DNA from: Pseudoxanthomonas daejeonensis
GTDB lineage: Bacteria > Pseudomonadota > Gammaproteobacteria > Xanthomonadales > Xanthomonadaceae
DNA length: 64,000 nucleotides
Reading direction: 5' to 3'
Assembly: GCF_010093205.1 (NCBI RefSeq)
Contig: NZ_PDWN01000007.1
Location: forward strand, 124,001 to 188,000
Shown here: positions 9,803 through 18,081 of the stretch, piece by piece
How the letters are laid out: each line of letters starts with the position of its first letter
Position numbering within the stretch: position 1 is the first letter of the stretch
Position numbers and translations under genes: made by a program
The notes under the pieces: generated by a model
Databases searched by the model: none
What the model was told of the DNA's origin: nothing
What the model saw: only the letters and a program-made list of their open reading frames with translations

Positions 9803-10791
9803 GCCGCCTCCCCGGCAGGCGCGCGCGCGCGCGTGGCCGCAACGAAGACATCCTCCAGGCTCGGCACGCTCGTTTCCACCTGCGCCGGCAGGCGTGCCGC
9901 GTGCAGCGCCTCCTCCACGCGGGCCCGAACGTCATCGCCACCATCCAGCAGGACGCGCAAGCTGTTGCCGATCTGGGCGACGCTGACCACGCCAGGCACG
10001 TCCGACAGCGCCTGCTTGGCGCGGCGCGGTTCGGGCGCCTCGACCAGCAGCGTGCGGCCCGCCAGGGCGCCGGTCAGTTCGTCCGGCGAGCCGTCCGCCA
10101 CCAGGGCGCCGTGGTCGAGGATGGCCAGCCGGTGGCAGCGTTCGGCTTCGTCCATGTAGTGGGTCGAGACCAGCAGCGTGGTCCCGGCGTCGGCCAGCTC
10201 GAACAGCTTCTCCCAGAAGTCGCGCCGCGATTCGGGGTCGACCGCGCTGGTGGGCTCGTCCAGGAACAGGAACTCGGGCTCGTGGATCACCGCGCCCGCC
10301 AGCGCGAGGCGCTGCTTCTGCCCGCCGCTCATCGTGCCCGCCAGCTGGTTCTGCCGGTCGCCGAAACGGTACTGCCCGATCAGCTCGTCGATGCGCCGGC
10401 GCGCCCTGGCCCTGGGCAGGTCCTGCACGGCGGCGAGGAATTCCAGGTTCTCGCGCACGCTCAGGTCCTCGAACAGCGAGAACTTCTGGGTCATGTAGCC
10501 GATCCGGCTGCGCAGCGCCTCGGCCTGTTCTGGAATGCGCAGCCCGAGCACTTCGATCTCGCCTTCGCTGGGAGTGAGCAATCCGCACAGCATGCGGATG
10601 GCGGTGGACTTGCCCGAACCGTTGGGGCCGAGGAAACCGTAGACGGCGCGCCGCGGCACCTGCAGGTCGACATGGTCGACCGCGACCAGGGCACCGAAGC
10701 GCTTGGTCATGCCGCGCGCGCGGATCGCTATGCCATCGCCCGGCTCATCGGCCACGATCGCCGCACGCGCGGCGTGCTCAGGGGGATGCAT
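9799..10791 (-). CDS. ABC transporter ATP-binding protein (drug-export type)
   Basis: A 330-residue ATPase. Walker A is GPNGSGKST (residues 55-63), the signature is SGGQKQR, and Walker B is FLFLDEPT followed by SAVDPESRR. The C-terminal ~90 residues form the extension seen in multidrug or lantibiotic exporter ATPases. The single nucleotide-binding domain contrasts with the double-domain YbhF of E. coli. The ATG at 10791 overlaps the end of the HlyD gene; a longer frame to 10836 is less likely. The operon context assigns it to the adjacent permease and HlyD subunit. Confidence 0.92.
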   Translation of the reverse strand: MHPPEHAARAAIVADEPGDGIAIRARGMTKRFGALVAVDHVDLQVPRRAVYGFLGPNGSGKSTAIRMLCGLLTPSEGEIEVLGLRIPEQAEALRSRIGYMTQKFSLFEDLSVRENLEFLAAVQDLPRARARRRIDELIGQYRFGDRQNQLAGTMSGGQKQRLALAGAVIHEPEFLFLDEPTSAVDPESRRDFWEKLFELADAGTTLLVSTHYMDEAERCHRLAILDHGALVADGSPDELTGALAGRTLLVEAPEPRRAKQALSDVPGVVSVAQIGNSLRVLLDGGDDVRARVEEALHAARLPAQVETSVPSLEDVFVAATRARAPAGEAA

Positions 10792-11755
10792 CGAACTCGA
10801 CCCGGGCAGGCAGGCCGGCGGGCAGGCCGGCCGCATCGGCTTCGAGCGAGACTTCGGCCAGGTAGCTCAGGCGCGCCGCGTCGCGACCGGTGAGCGCGTA
10901 GTAGGGGGTGAACACCGGCTCGCTGCGGATCATGCGCACGCGGCCGGCGTAGTCGGCCGGCTGGCCGCCCTCCACGTGCACGCGCACCGCGTCCCCCACC
11001 TTCACCCGTGCGCGCAGCGGCTCGGGCACGTAGATGCGTGCGTGCGGAGCGTCGCCCACGAGCAGTACGGCCAGCGGAGCGCCCACCGGAGCCTGGTCAC
11101 CGAGCCGGTACGGCAGGGTGTCCAGATGGCCCGCCCGTGGCGCGGTCACTTCGAGCTTCTCCAGCAGTGCGGCCAGGTCGGCTTCGTGGGCCCGGGCCGC
11201 CGCCAGCGCGGCCTCGCCCTGGGCTACCTGCTCCTCGCGGGTGCCGCGTTCGAGTTCGAGCAGCGCTTCGCGCGCGGCAGCGACCTGCGCCTGCGCGTTG
11301 TCCGCATCGGCGCGCGCGCGGTCGACCGCCGCGGCGGCCACCAGCTGCCGCTGCCCCAGTGGTCGCAGGCGCGCGTAGTAGGTGCTGGCGTCTTCCGCGT
11401 GCGCCTGCACCGCCACCAGGTCGGCGCGCGCGCGCGCGATCGCTTCGCTGCGCGGTCCCGCCTGCAGTTCGGCCAGCGCCTCGCCGCTCTGCCGCGCCTG
11501 GGCCCGTGCGACCTCGAGCTGGGCCTGGGTGCGCACCGGATCCAGTCGCAGCAGGACATCGCCTGCCTCGACCGCCTGGCCCTCGCGCACCTGGACTTCG
11601 ACGATCCGCTCGGCCACCGGCGCAGGCAGGGTGATGCGGTCCCATTCCAGCGTGCCCAGCGCCTGTGGCGACGGGGCTGCGCATCCGGCCAGGAACGAAG
11701 AGAACCCCAGCACCGCGCCCGGCACCAGTCGCCGTCGAGCGTTACGCATTCCCAT
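10778..11755 (-). CDS. HlyD-family periplasmic adaptor, probable lipoprotein (YbhG/YhiI-like)
   Basis: A 325-residue membrane-fusion protein. The ATG at 11755 opens a signal with lipobox LAGC at about residue 23, so it is probably lipid-anchored; the longer frame to 11863 lacks a sensible N-terminus. A barrel-sandwich half (VEVQVREGQAVEAGDVLLRLD) is followed by a long Ala/Arg-rich coiled-coil hairpin (about 65-200), then the second half and the EPVFTPYYALTGRDAARLSY region typical of YbhG-like adaptors. It links the inner-membrane exporter to an outer-membrane channel. Its start overlaps the tetR stop. Confidence 0.9.
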   Translation of the reverse strand: MGMRNARRRLVPGAVLGFSSFLAGCAAPSPQALGTLEWDRITLPAPVAERIVEVQVREGQAVEAGDVLLRLDPVRTQAQLEVARAQARQSGEALAELQAGPRSEAIARARADLVAVQAHAEDASTYYARLRPLGQRQLVAAAAVDRARADADNAQAQVAAAREALLELERGTREEQVAQGEAALAAARAHEADLAALLEKLEVTAPRAGHLDTLPYRLGDQAPVGAPLAVLLVGDAPHARIYVPEPLRARVKVGDAVRVHVEGGQPADYAGRVRMIRSEPVFTPYYALTGRDAARLSYLAEVSLEADAAGLPAGLPARVEFDASP

Positions 11756-12446
11756 GTCGATCCTCCAGCTCCAGTCCACGCTCGAGCAGCACCCGTGCAT
11801 GCCGACGCACGTCATCCATTCCCAGCTCCTGCGCATCGAACAGCCGCCGCCAGATCGGCGCACCGGCTGCGGGAAACATCGTCAAGCCGATCAGCGAGAC
11901 CATCAGCAGGCGCGGGTCCAGGTCTGGATTGAGCTCGCCCCGCGCCTGCGCGAGCGCGAAGCGCCCCGCCATCAGCTGCGCGATCGGCGGTGCGATGCGC
12001 TCGGTGAGCAGGTCGCGCAGGCCGCCGCCTTCGCTGACCACCTCGCGGACCCACAGCGCCGGCAACCAGGGATTGCGCGCGATCACCTCGGCGATGCCGT
12101 CGATGAATGCCGCCACCAGCGCGGCGGCGCCGCCGTCGGCGCGCTGGATCGATTCGCGCAGCGGTGCGATCGCCGGCAGCAGGCGCTCGGCCACTACCGC
12201 GTCCAGCAGCTGGGCGCGGTCGCCGAAGTAGTAGTGCAGCAATGCCGGCGTCACCCCCGCGTGCCGGGCGATGTCGCGCAGGGACGCGGCAGCGATGCCG
12301 TGGCTGCCGTAGCAGGCCAGCGCGGCATCGAGCAGGCGTGGTCGCAGGTCGGGGGCGTCCGCGCCGGGGCGTCCGCGGCCCCGGCGCGGCGGCGCCGTGC
12401 TGGCAACGGGTTTCCTGCGGGAAGCGGGGCGCACCGGGTCGGTCAC
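11742..12446 (-). CDS. TetR/AcrR-family transcriptional regulator of the ABC exporter operon
   Basis: A 234-residue regulator starting at GTG 12446. The HTH lies at about residues 33-80 (ALACYGSHGIAAASLRDIARHAG, then ALLHYYFGDRAQLLDAV), and the C-terminal ligand domain resembles CecR/YbiH-type proteins. It is the first gene of tetR-hlyD-ATPase-permease, the same order as E. coli ybiH-ybhG-ybhF-ybhSR. A strong promoter with a palindrome in its spacer lies directly upstream, which fits autorepression. The ligand is unknown. Confidence 0.9.
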   Translation of the reverse strand: MTDPVRPASRRKPVASTAPPRRGRGRPGADAPDLRPRLLDAALACYGSHGIAAASLRDIARHAGVTPALLHYYFGDRAQLLDAVVAERLLPAIAPLRESIQRADGGAAALVAAFIDGIAEVIARNPWLPALWVREVVSEGGGLRDLLTERIAPPIAQLMAGRFALAQARGELNPDLDPRLLMVSLIGLTMFPAAGAPIWRRLFDAQELGMDDVRRHARVLLERGLELEDRHGNA

Positions 12447-12452
12447 GGCCCG

Positions 12453-12481
12453 TATTTAACCCCGTGATTAATTAATTGCAA
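12453..12481 (-). promoter_or_regulatory. sigma-70 promoter of the tetR-exporter operon with embedded palindrome
   Basis: On the minus strand TTGCAA (12481-12476) and TAAATA (12458-12453) are separated by exactly 17 bases. ATTAATTAAT, a perfect 10-base palindrome at 12467-12476, sits in the spacer and touches the -35, the usual place for an autoregulating TetR operator. The -10 ends six bases before the GTG start at 12446, so initiation at normal spacing would give a leaderless mRNA. Confidence 0.65.
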
Positions 12482-12581
12482 GCCACCGCAGTCCAGCGCC
12501 GGCGTTTGGACCCGCGCCGGACATCGCGCTAACCTCTCCGATCCTGACTTCCGACATCCGCACGGCCCCCGCGTGCGCCCC

Positions 12582-13565
12582 ATGCCTGCCTCTGCACAAC
12601 GCGATTTCCTGCTCGAGCCCGCCGACACCGAACGCCTGGCCAACCTGGCCGGCCCGTTCGACCAGCACCTGCGCCAGATCGAACTGCGCCTGGGCGTGGA
12701 GATCGCCAATCGCGGCAACGTGTTCCGCATCAAGGGCGACGACGAGGCAGCGACCAGCGCCGAACACCTGCTGCGTGCGCTGTATGCCGAATCGGCCGAG
12801 ACCACGTTCGACAGCCATGCCATCCACCTGCGCCTGAACGAGGCCAACGTCGACCAGCTCGACGACGAGGGCTACCAGCCGCAGGAGGTCGCGGTGAAGG
12901 TCCGCCGCGGCACCATCCGCGGCCGCGGTGCCAACCAGGCGCGCTACCTGCACGCCATCGCCACCCACGACATCAACTTCGGCATCGGCCCGGCCGGCAC
13001 CGGCAAGACGTTCCTGGCCGTGGCCATGGCCGTGGACGCGCTCAACGAATCGCGGGTGCAGCGCCTGATCCTGGTGCGCCCGGCGGTGGAAGCCGGCGAG
13101 AAGCTCGGCTTCCTGCCCGGCGACCTGAGCCAGAAGGTCGACCCCTACCTGCGCCCGCTGTACGACGCGCTCTACGAGATGCTCGGCGTGGAGAAGGTGG
13201 TCAAGCTGCTGGAGAAGAACGTCATCGAGATCGCCCCGCTGGCCTACATGCGCGGTCGCACGCTCAACGACGCGTTCGTGATCCTGGACGAGGCGCAGAA
13301 CACCACCATCGAACAGATGAAGATGTTCCTGACCCGGCTGGGCTACGGCTCCACCGCGGTGGTCACCGGCGACATGACCCAGGTCGACCTGCCCAAGCAC
13401 GTGAAGTCGGGCCTGCGCGACGCGATCGACGTGCTGCGCGACGTCGAAGGCGTGAGCTTCACCTTCTTCGAGGCGCGCGACGTGGTCCGCCACCCGCTGG
13501 TGGCGAAGATCGTCAATGCATACGACCGCCGCGACGCGCAGGACAGGGAGACCGGGCCGGCATGA
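12582..13565 (+). CDS. ybeZ: PhoH family ATPase (YbeZ)
   Basis: A 327-residue PhoH-type protein: an N-terminal RNA-binding-like region (residues 1-115), then a P-loop ATPase with Walker A GPAGTGKT (136-143) and Walker B in [10 protein letters not shown]. It is a partner of YbeY in RNA metabolism in many bacteria. The ATG at 12582 is preferred to GTG 12573. It starts the phoH-ybeY-corC group found after miaB in Gammaproteobacteria. Its TGA overlaps the ATG of a 15-codon mini-ORF leading to ybeY. Confidence 0.93.
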   Translation: MPASAQRDFLLEPADTERLANLAGPFDQHLRQIELRLGVEIANRGNVFRIKGDDEAATSAEHLLRALYAESAETTFDSHAIHLRLNEANVDQLDDEGYQPQEVAVKVRRGTIRGRGANQARYLHAIATHDINFGIGPAGTGKTFLAVAMAVDALNESRVQRLILVRPAVEAGEKLGFLPGDLSQKVDPYLRPLYDALYEMLGVEKVVKLLEKNVIEIAPLAYMRGRTLNDAFVILDEAQNTTIEQMKMFLTRLGYGSTAVVTGDMTQVDLPKHVKSGLRDAIDVLRDVEGVSFTFFEARDVVRHPLVAKIVNAYDRRDAQDRETGPA

Positions 13566-13609
13566 GCACGCACGCATCGACCGCGCACACGCTGCGGGGC
13601 AGGCCATGA
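13562..13609 (+). other. 15-codon mini-ORF bridging phoH and ybeY through two ATGA overlaps
   Basis: ATG 13562-13564 overlaps the phoH TGA (13563-13565). The frame runs 15 codons ([15 protein letters not shown]) to TGA 13607-13609, which overlaps the ybeY ATG (13606-13608). Both junctions are the four-base ATGA used for translational coupling. Whether ribosomes use it as a relay is inference; the overlaps themselves are seen directly. Confidence 0.5.
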
Positions 13610-14076
13610 CCCGCGGCCCGGTGCGACTGGACGTCTCGGTCAGCTATGCGGCGCCGCGCGCCGGCGTGCCGTCCGCGGTGAGCTTCCGCAAGTGGGTCGC
13701 GGCCGCGCTCAAGAGCCGGATCCGCGAGGCCGACCTGGCGATCCGCATCGTCGATGCACGTGAAGGACGCGCGCTCAACCGGCATTACCGCGGCAAGGAC
13801 TACGCCACCAACGTGCTCAGCTTCCCGGCCGAGCTGCCCGAAGGCGTGAAACTGCCATTGCTGGGCGACCTGGTCATTTGCGCGCCGGTGGTGGCGCGCG
13901 AGGCCAAGGAGCAGCGCAAACCGGTCGTGGCGCACTACGCGCACCTGACCGTGCACGGCGTGCTGCACCTGCTCGGCTGGGACCACGAGGACGACAAGGA
14001 AGCCGAATCGATGGAACAGCTCGAACGCGAGATCCTGGCCGGCCTCGGCCTGCCCGACCCCTATGCGGAGGAATGA
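13606..14076 (+). CDS. ybeY: rRNA maturation endoribonuclease YbeY
   Basis: A 156-residue metal-dependent RNase involved in 16S rRNA 3'-end maturation and ribosome quality control. The zinc triad is in [13 protein letters not shown], with H117, H121 and H127; the conserved [16 protein letters not shown] segment is present. The N-terminus carries about 10 residues more than the shortest members. The ATG at 13606 has no obvious Shine-Dalgarno but is joined by an ATGA overlap to the mini-ORF upstream, suggesting coupled translation from phoH. Confidence 0.95.
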   Translation: MTRGPVRLDVSVSYAAPRAGVPSAVSFRKWVAAALKSRIREADLAIRIVDAREGRALNRHYRGKDYATNVLSFPAELPEGVKLPLLGDLVICAPVVAREAKEQRKPVVAHYAHLTVHGVLHLLGWDHEDDKEAESMEQLEREILAGLGLPDPYAEE

Positions 14077-14083
14077 CCTGTCC

Positions 14084-14713
14084 ATGCCGTGCACCCGCCC
14101 GCCTCGCCACAACACGCGCGCCGCCCTGCTCCTGCTTGCCCTGCCCCCCCTGGCGGCGCTGGCGCAGGATTCCGGCGCTGCTTCGGACAATGCGCTTCCG
14201 GAGTTGTCGGCCCTGCTTGAATGCCGCTCGGGCTACGAAGGCTTCATGGCCTACGTGCCGGTGCTGCGCGACCCGCTTCGCGCCGTTGCGCTGGGCTGGC
14301 GTCCGCAGCCGCAGACCAATCCGTTCATGGTCGAGTACCGCCTGAATGCGCCGGTGACCGTCTTCGGCCGGCAAAGCGACCACATCGCCTTCGCCGGCGA
14401 CGGCGTGGTCGCGGTGTTGGACCTGGCCGACCCGCGCACGCTGGCACGCGAACTCCAGCTGGAAACCGGGGTGGACACCCCGGAGAAGGCGATCTTCGGC
14501 CGCGAGGCGCGTGCCAGCGAGGTGACGGGTCCGGACGGGACCACGGGCTGGATCGAGTCGGCGATCATCAACGTCTCCAACGTCGATTCGCACCCGGGCA
14601 AGACCCTGGCCGGCTGCAGCTACAGCCTCGACGCGCCAGAACCGGCCGAACCGGCCGTGTCCGACCCGGTCGCGCCGGCCACCGCCTCGCCCGCCACTGC
14701 CCAACCGCGCTAG
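14084..14713 (+). CDS. exported protein of unknown function between ybeY and corC
   Basis: A 209-residue protein not recognised as a named family. The ATG at 14084 is followed by a signal peptide (RAALLLLALPPLAALA, cleavage near residue 27). The mature part has two cysteines that could pair (in LECRSGYEG and LAGCSYSLD), a WRPQPQTNPFMVEYRL segment and an acidic, Ala/Pro-rich tail. GGAGG at 14066-14070 is 13 bases upstream; an alternative ATG at 14063 would overlap the ybeY end. E. coli lacks a gene here, so this is lineage-specific. Confidence 0.7.
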   Translation: MPCTRPPRHNTRAALLLLALPPLAALAQDSGAASDNALPELSALLECRSGYEGFMAYVPVLRDPLRAVALGWRPQPQTNPFMVEYRLNAPVTVFGRQSDHIAFAGDGVVAVLDLADPRTLARELQLETGVDTPEKAIFGREARASEVTGPDGTTGWIESAIINVSNVDSHPGKTLAGCSYSLDAPEPAEPAVSDPVAPATASPATAQPR

Positions 14714-14723
14714 ACTTCCCGCA

Positions 14724-14741
14724 CGCCCGGATCGCCGGGCG
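14724..14741 (+). terminator. hairpin between the exported protein gene and corC
   Basis: CGCCCGG (14724-14730), ATCG, CCGGGCG (14735-14741) forms a perfect 7-bp stem followed by CCCGCTTCTT. It could attenuate or end the phoH-ybeY transcript ahead of corC. It lacks a proper T tract. Confidence 0.35.
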
Positions 14742-14771
14742 CCCGCTTCTTACACGCGCCATTTCCCCCGA

Positions 14772-15653
14772 ATGTCCGAAGACGACAGTAGTCGCACCGC
14801 GCCGGAGTCGCACGAACGACGGCGCTCCTGGCTGGAGCGGATCAGTTCCGCCTTCTCCAGCGAACCCGACACGCGCGAAGAGCTCGTCGCGATCATGCGC
14901 GATGCGCAGGCCGATGGCCTGATCGACGCCGATACGCTGCGCATGATGGAAGGCGCCCTGTCCGTCTCCCAGCTCACCGTGGGCGACGTGATGGTGTCGC
15001 GGTCGCAGATGGTCTCGCTGCCGGCCCATGCGCGCTTCCTGGACCTGATGAAGCAGGTGGTCGAATCGGGCCACTCGCGCTTCCCGGTGCACGGCGAGGA
15101 TCGCGACGAGATCCTCGGCATCCTCCTGGCCAAGGACCTGCTGCGCGGCGTGGTCGCCGACAACGGACCCGGCGACATCCATTCGCTGCTGCGTCCGGCG
15201 GTGCTGATCCCCGAATCCAAGAAGCTCAACCTGCTGCTGAAGGAATTCCGGCTGTCGCGCAACCACATGGCGATCGTCGTGGACGAATACGGCGGCGTGG
15301 CCGGGCTGGTCACCATCGAGGACGTGCTCGAGCAGATCGTCGGCAAGATCGACGACGAGCACGACGATGCCGAGGACGCCAGCGCGCTGATCGCCGCGCA
15401 GGCCGACGGCCAGTACGTGGTCGACGCGCTGACCCCGATCGGCGATTTCAACGAACGCTTCGGCGCCTCGTTCCCGGACGACGAGTACGACACCATCGGC
15501 GGACTGGTCACCGAGGCGATCGGGCACCTGCCCGAGGTCGGCGAGGAGCTGACCCTGGACCGCTTCGAATTCCGGGTGATCCGCGCCGACGCACGCCGGG
15601 TGCGCGCCTTCCAGGTCGCGGTGCTGGCGCTGGACCCGCAGGACGGGGACTGA
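14772..15653 (+). CDS. corC: CorC/HlyC family transporter-associated CBS-domain protein (YbeX)
   Basis: A 293-residue soluble protein. After a polar N-terminus come two CBS motifs (about residues 70-200: VGDVMVSRSQMVSLP and RNHMAIVVDEYGGVAG) and the CorC/HlyC domain at the C-terminus (about 215-290). CorC has been tied to Mg/Co efflux with CorA and, as YbeX, to ribosome assembly. The corA gene lies two genes downstream. Its TGA shares one base with the ATG of the next gene, so the two are probably translated together. Confidence 0.93.
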   Translation: MSEDDSSRTAPESHERRRSWLERISSAFSSEPDTREELVAIMRDAQADGLIDADTLRMMEGALSVSQLTVGDVMVSRSQMVSLPAHARFLDLMKQVVESGHSRFPVHGEDRDEILGILLAKDLLRGVVADNGPGDIHSLLRPAVLIPESKKLNLLLKEFRLSRNHMAIVVDEYGGVAGLVTIEDVLEQIVGKIDDEHDDAEDASALIAAQADGQYVVDALTPIGDFNERFGASFPDDEYDTIGGLVTEAIGHLPEVGEELTLDRFEFRVIRADARRVRAFQVAVLALDPQDGD

Positions 15654-16864
15654 TGGGCCTCCGGCAACGCCGGCTGCGATGGCCGGCCGTGATCCTCGCC
15701 TGCCTGCTGGTGCTGCTGCCGGGCTGGGCGTTCGCCAGCGACGCCGCGACCGCACCGCGGATCGGGGTGATGACGATGCAGCCGGGCGAAGTGTTCTTCG
15801 AACGCTTCGGCCATGACGCCATCGTCGTCGTCGATCCCGATACCGGCGCCGCCACCTCCTACAACTTCGGCTTCTTCGACCCGTCCGAGCCGGATTTCCT
15901 GTCGCGCTTCATCCGTGGCGAGATGATGTACCACCTGGTGGCGATGCCGGCCATGCAGGACCTGGCCCAGTACCGCGAGGCGGGACGCGGGGTGCGGATC
16001 CAGTGGCTGGACCTGGAGCCGGCACAGGCCCATGCGCTTTCCGCCGCCCTGGCCGAACGCGCCAGGCCCGAGAATTCCCGCTACCGCTACGACTATTTCA
16101 CCGCCAACTGCGCCACCCAGGTCCGCGACATGCTGGACACGGCGATGGGCGGCGCGCTGCAGTCGCAACTGGCCGGTCGCTCGCGCGGCAACACCTATCG
16201 CAGTGAAGCGGTGCGGCTGGCACGACCGGCGCCCTGGATGTGGCTGGGCTTCGACGTGGGCCTGGGGCCGTACGCCGACCGCCCGCTGTCGCGATGGGAA
16301 GAAGCCTTCGTGCCGATGCGGCTGGCTGACAGCCTGCGCGAGGCACGCAACAGCGCGGGACGACCGCTGGTGCAGGCCGAGGACGAACTGCTGCCGCACC
16401 GGATCGCACCCGAACCGCTCGACGCGCCGCGCCGCTGGTGGCCCTGGCTCCTTGCCGGCCTGGCCTGCGCAGCCGGTATCGGCGCCGCGCGCCGGCGCCC
16501 GCGCGCGCTGGCCGCCTTCGCGCTTCCGCTGTGGCTGCTGAGCGGCCTGGCCGGGCTGCTGCTGGCTTTCCTCTGGTCCTCCACCGCGCACCAGGCCGGA
16601 TGGGCCAACCGCAACCTGTTCCTGCTCAACCCGCTGTGCCTGTTGCTGCTGCCGGGGGCCATCGCCCTGCTGCGCAGGCGCGTGCCCGGACGCATGTTCC
16701 AGCCGCTGCTGTGGACCGTCGCCGCGATCGCGGCACTGGGCTGGGTACTGCAATGGCTGAGCCTGCAGCCGCAGTACAACCTGCCGTGGATCGCGCTGCT
16801 GCTGCCGGTGCACGTGGCGTTGGCCTTGGCGCTGGCCCGCACGACCGCACGGCCTGCGCGGTAA
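15653..16864 (+). CDS. DUF4105/Lnb-type membrane protein, candidate lipoprotein N-acyltransferase
   Basis: A 403-residue protein with an N-terminal signal/anchor (residues about 11-28), a periplasmic DUF4105 domain (about 35-250) and a C-terminal membrane part of four or five helices (about 263-395). Conserved H54 in ERFGHDAI and C153 in FTANCATQ are the expected catalytic pair of the DUF4105 (Lnb N-terminal periplasmic) fold. Bacteroidetes Lnb is a noncanonical lipoprotein N-acyltransferase with this same two-part layout. It overlaps corC by one base, occupying the position of lnt after corC in E. coli. The domain assignment is firm; the enzymatic role here is inference. Confidence 0.8.
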   Translation: MGLRQRRLRWPAVILACLLVLLPGWAFASDAATAPRIGVMTMQPGEVFFERFGHDAIVVVDPDTGAATSYNFGFFDPSEPDFLSRFIRGEMMYHLVAMPAMQDLAQYREAGRGVRIQWLDLEPAQAHALSAALAERARPENSRYRYDYFTANCATQVRDMLDTAMGGALQSQLAGRSRGNTYRSEAVRLARPAPWMWLGFDVGLGPYADRPLSRWEEAFVPMRLADSLREARNSAGRPLVQAEDELLPHRIAPEPLDAPRRWWPWLLAGLACAAGIGAARRRPRALAAFALPLWLLSGLAGLLLAFLWSSTAHQAGWANRNLFLLNPLCLLLLPGAIALLRRRVPGRMFQPLLWTVAAIAALGWVLQWLSLQPQYNLPWIALLLPVHVALALALARTTARPAR

Positions 16865-16909
16865 GGACCGGCCTTGCCGGTTGCGCCAGCGCAGCGCAGG
16901 ATGCGGCGC

Positions 16910-17920
16910 ATGGATACAGCCGCACATACCGTCAATCCCGCCTGCGTCGTCAATTGCGTCTGGTACGACGGCGAAGGGCGCCGCCAGGACCTGCCGCTGG
17001 ACCAGCTCAGCGAGAAGCTGGCGGAAGGGGCCCCGGGCTTCGCCTGGGTCGGCCTCTACGAACCCGCCGACGCGGTGCTGCTGCAACTCCAGCAGGAACT
17101 CGGCCTGCACCCGCTGGCGGTGGAGGACGCGCGCAACGCGCACCAGCGGCCGAAGGTCGAGGCCTATGGCGACACGCTGTTCCTTGCGGTGCATACCGCA
17201 CAGATGGTCGAGGGCCAGATCCGTTACGGCGAGACCCACGCCTTCCTCGGTGCGCGCTTCCTGTTGACCGTGCGCCATGGCGGCTCGCTTTCCTACGCGC
17301 CGGCGCGCAGCCGCATGGAGCGCGAACCGGAACTGCTCACGCTGGGACCGGCGATGGGCCTTTACGCCGTGCTCGACCTGATCGTGGACAACTACGCGCC
17401 GATCGTCGACGAGCACCGCGACACCCTGCACACCCTTGAACGCGACATCTTCTCCGACACCTACCGGCGCGCCATCGTCGTGCGCCTGTACGACCTCAAG
17501 CGCGACCTCACCTACATGCGCGTGGCGGTCTCGCCGCTGCAGGACGTCCTGGCGCAGGTGATGCGCAGCCAGGTGGCCCAGGGACTGCTGATCCGCGAGG
17601 AAGTGCGCGTCTACCTGCGCGACGTGCACGACCACGTGCTGCGCATCAACGACACGATCGACACCATGCGCGACATGCTCGGCACCGCGTTGAGCGTGAA
17701 CCTGTCGCTGGTCACCCTGGCGCAGGGCGAAACGGTGAAGCGCCTGGGCGCCTGGGCAGCCCTGCTCGCCGCGCCCACGCTGGTGACCAGCTGGTACGGG
17801 ATGAACTTCGCGCACATGCCCGAGCTCGATCCCCGGTGGGCCTACCCGCTCCTGATCGTGGTGGTGGCGGGAATCTGCATCGGCCTCTACCGCCTGTTCA
17901 AGCGCGCGCGCTGGCTGTGA
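16910..17920 (+). CDS. corA: magnesium/cobalt transporter CorA
   Basis: A 336-residue CorA-family channel. The N-terminal cytoplasmic domain runs to about residue 250, with a long helix around DTLHTLERDIFSD; two C-terminal helices follow, with the signature YGMNFAHMPEL (the GMN filter) between them and the basic tail FKRARWL. The ATG at 16910 is preferred to the upstream 16874 start. It sits just after corC-DUF4105, giving CorC and CorA proximity, though the 45-base gap could hold its own promoter. Confidence 0.93.
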   Translation: MDTAAHTVNPACVVNCVWYDGEGRRQDLPLDQLSEKLAEGAPGFAWVGLYEPADAVLLQLQQELGLHPLAVEDARNAHQRPKVEAYGDTLFLAVHTAQMVEGQIRYGETHAFLGARFLLTVRHGGSLSYAPARSRMEREPELLTLGPAMGLYAVLDLIVDNYAPIVDEHRDTLHTLERDIFSDTYRRAIVVRLYDLKRDLTYMRVAVSPLQDVLAQVMRSQVAQGLLIREEVRVYLRDVHDHVLRINDTIDTMRDMLGTALSVNLSLVTLAQGETVKRLGAWAALLAAPTLVTSWYGMNFAHMPELDPRWAYPLLIVVVAGICIGLYRLFKRARWL

Positions 17921-18081
17921 ATACGCTCGCGCGGACATGAACGTGACTGCATTCACGCCGCACCCGATGCTGCGTTCGCACATGCGACGAAAGTCTTAGC
18001 GGATCGACCGCACTGCGCATTGACCTGCGCGGCCCACGGGACGACCCTTGTCCGGTCACCTGACCCGTAGTGAAGGCTCCC

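Noticed and set aside
14750-17983. A 1077-codon open frame on the minus strand across corC, the DUF4105 gene and corA.
   Set aside because: It is antisense to three well-supported genes, has Arg/His-rich low-complexity sequence and no domain; such frames are expected at this GC content.
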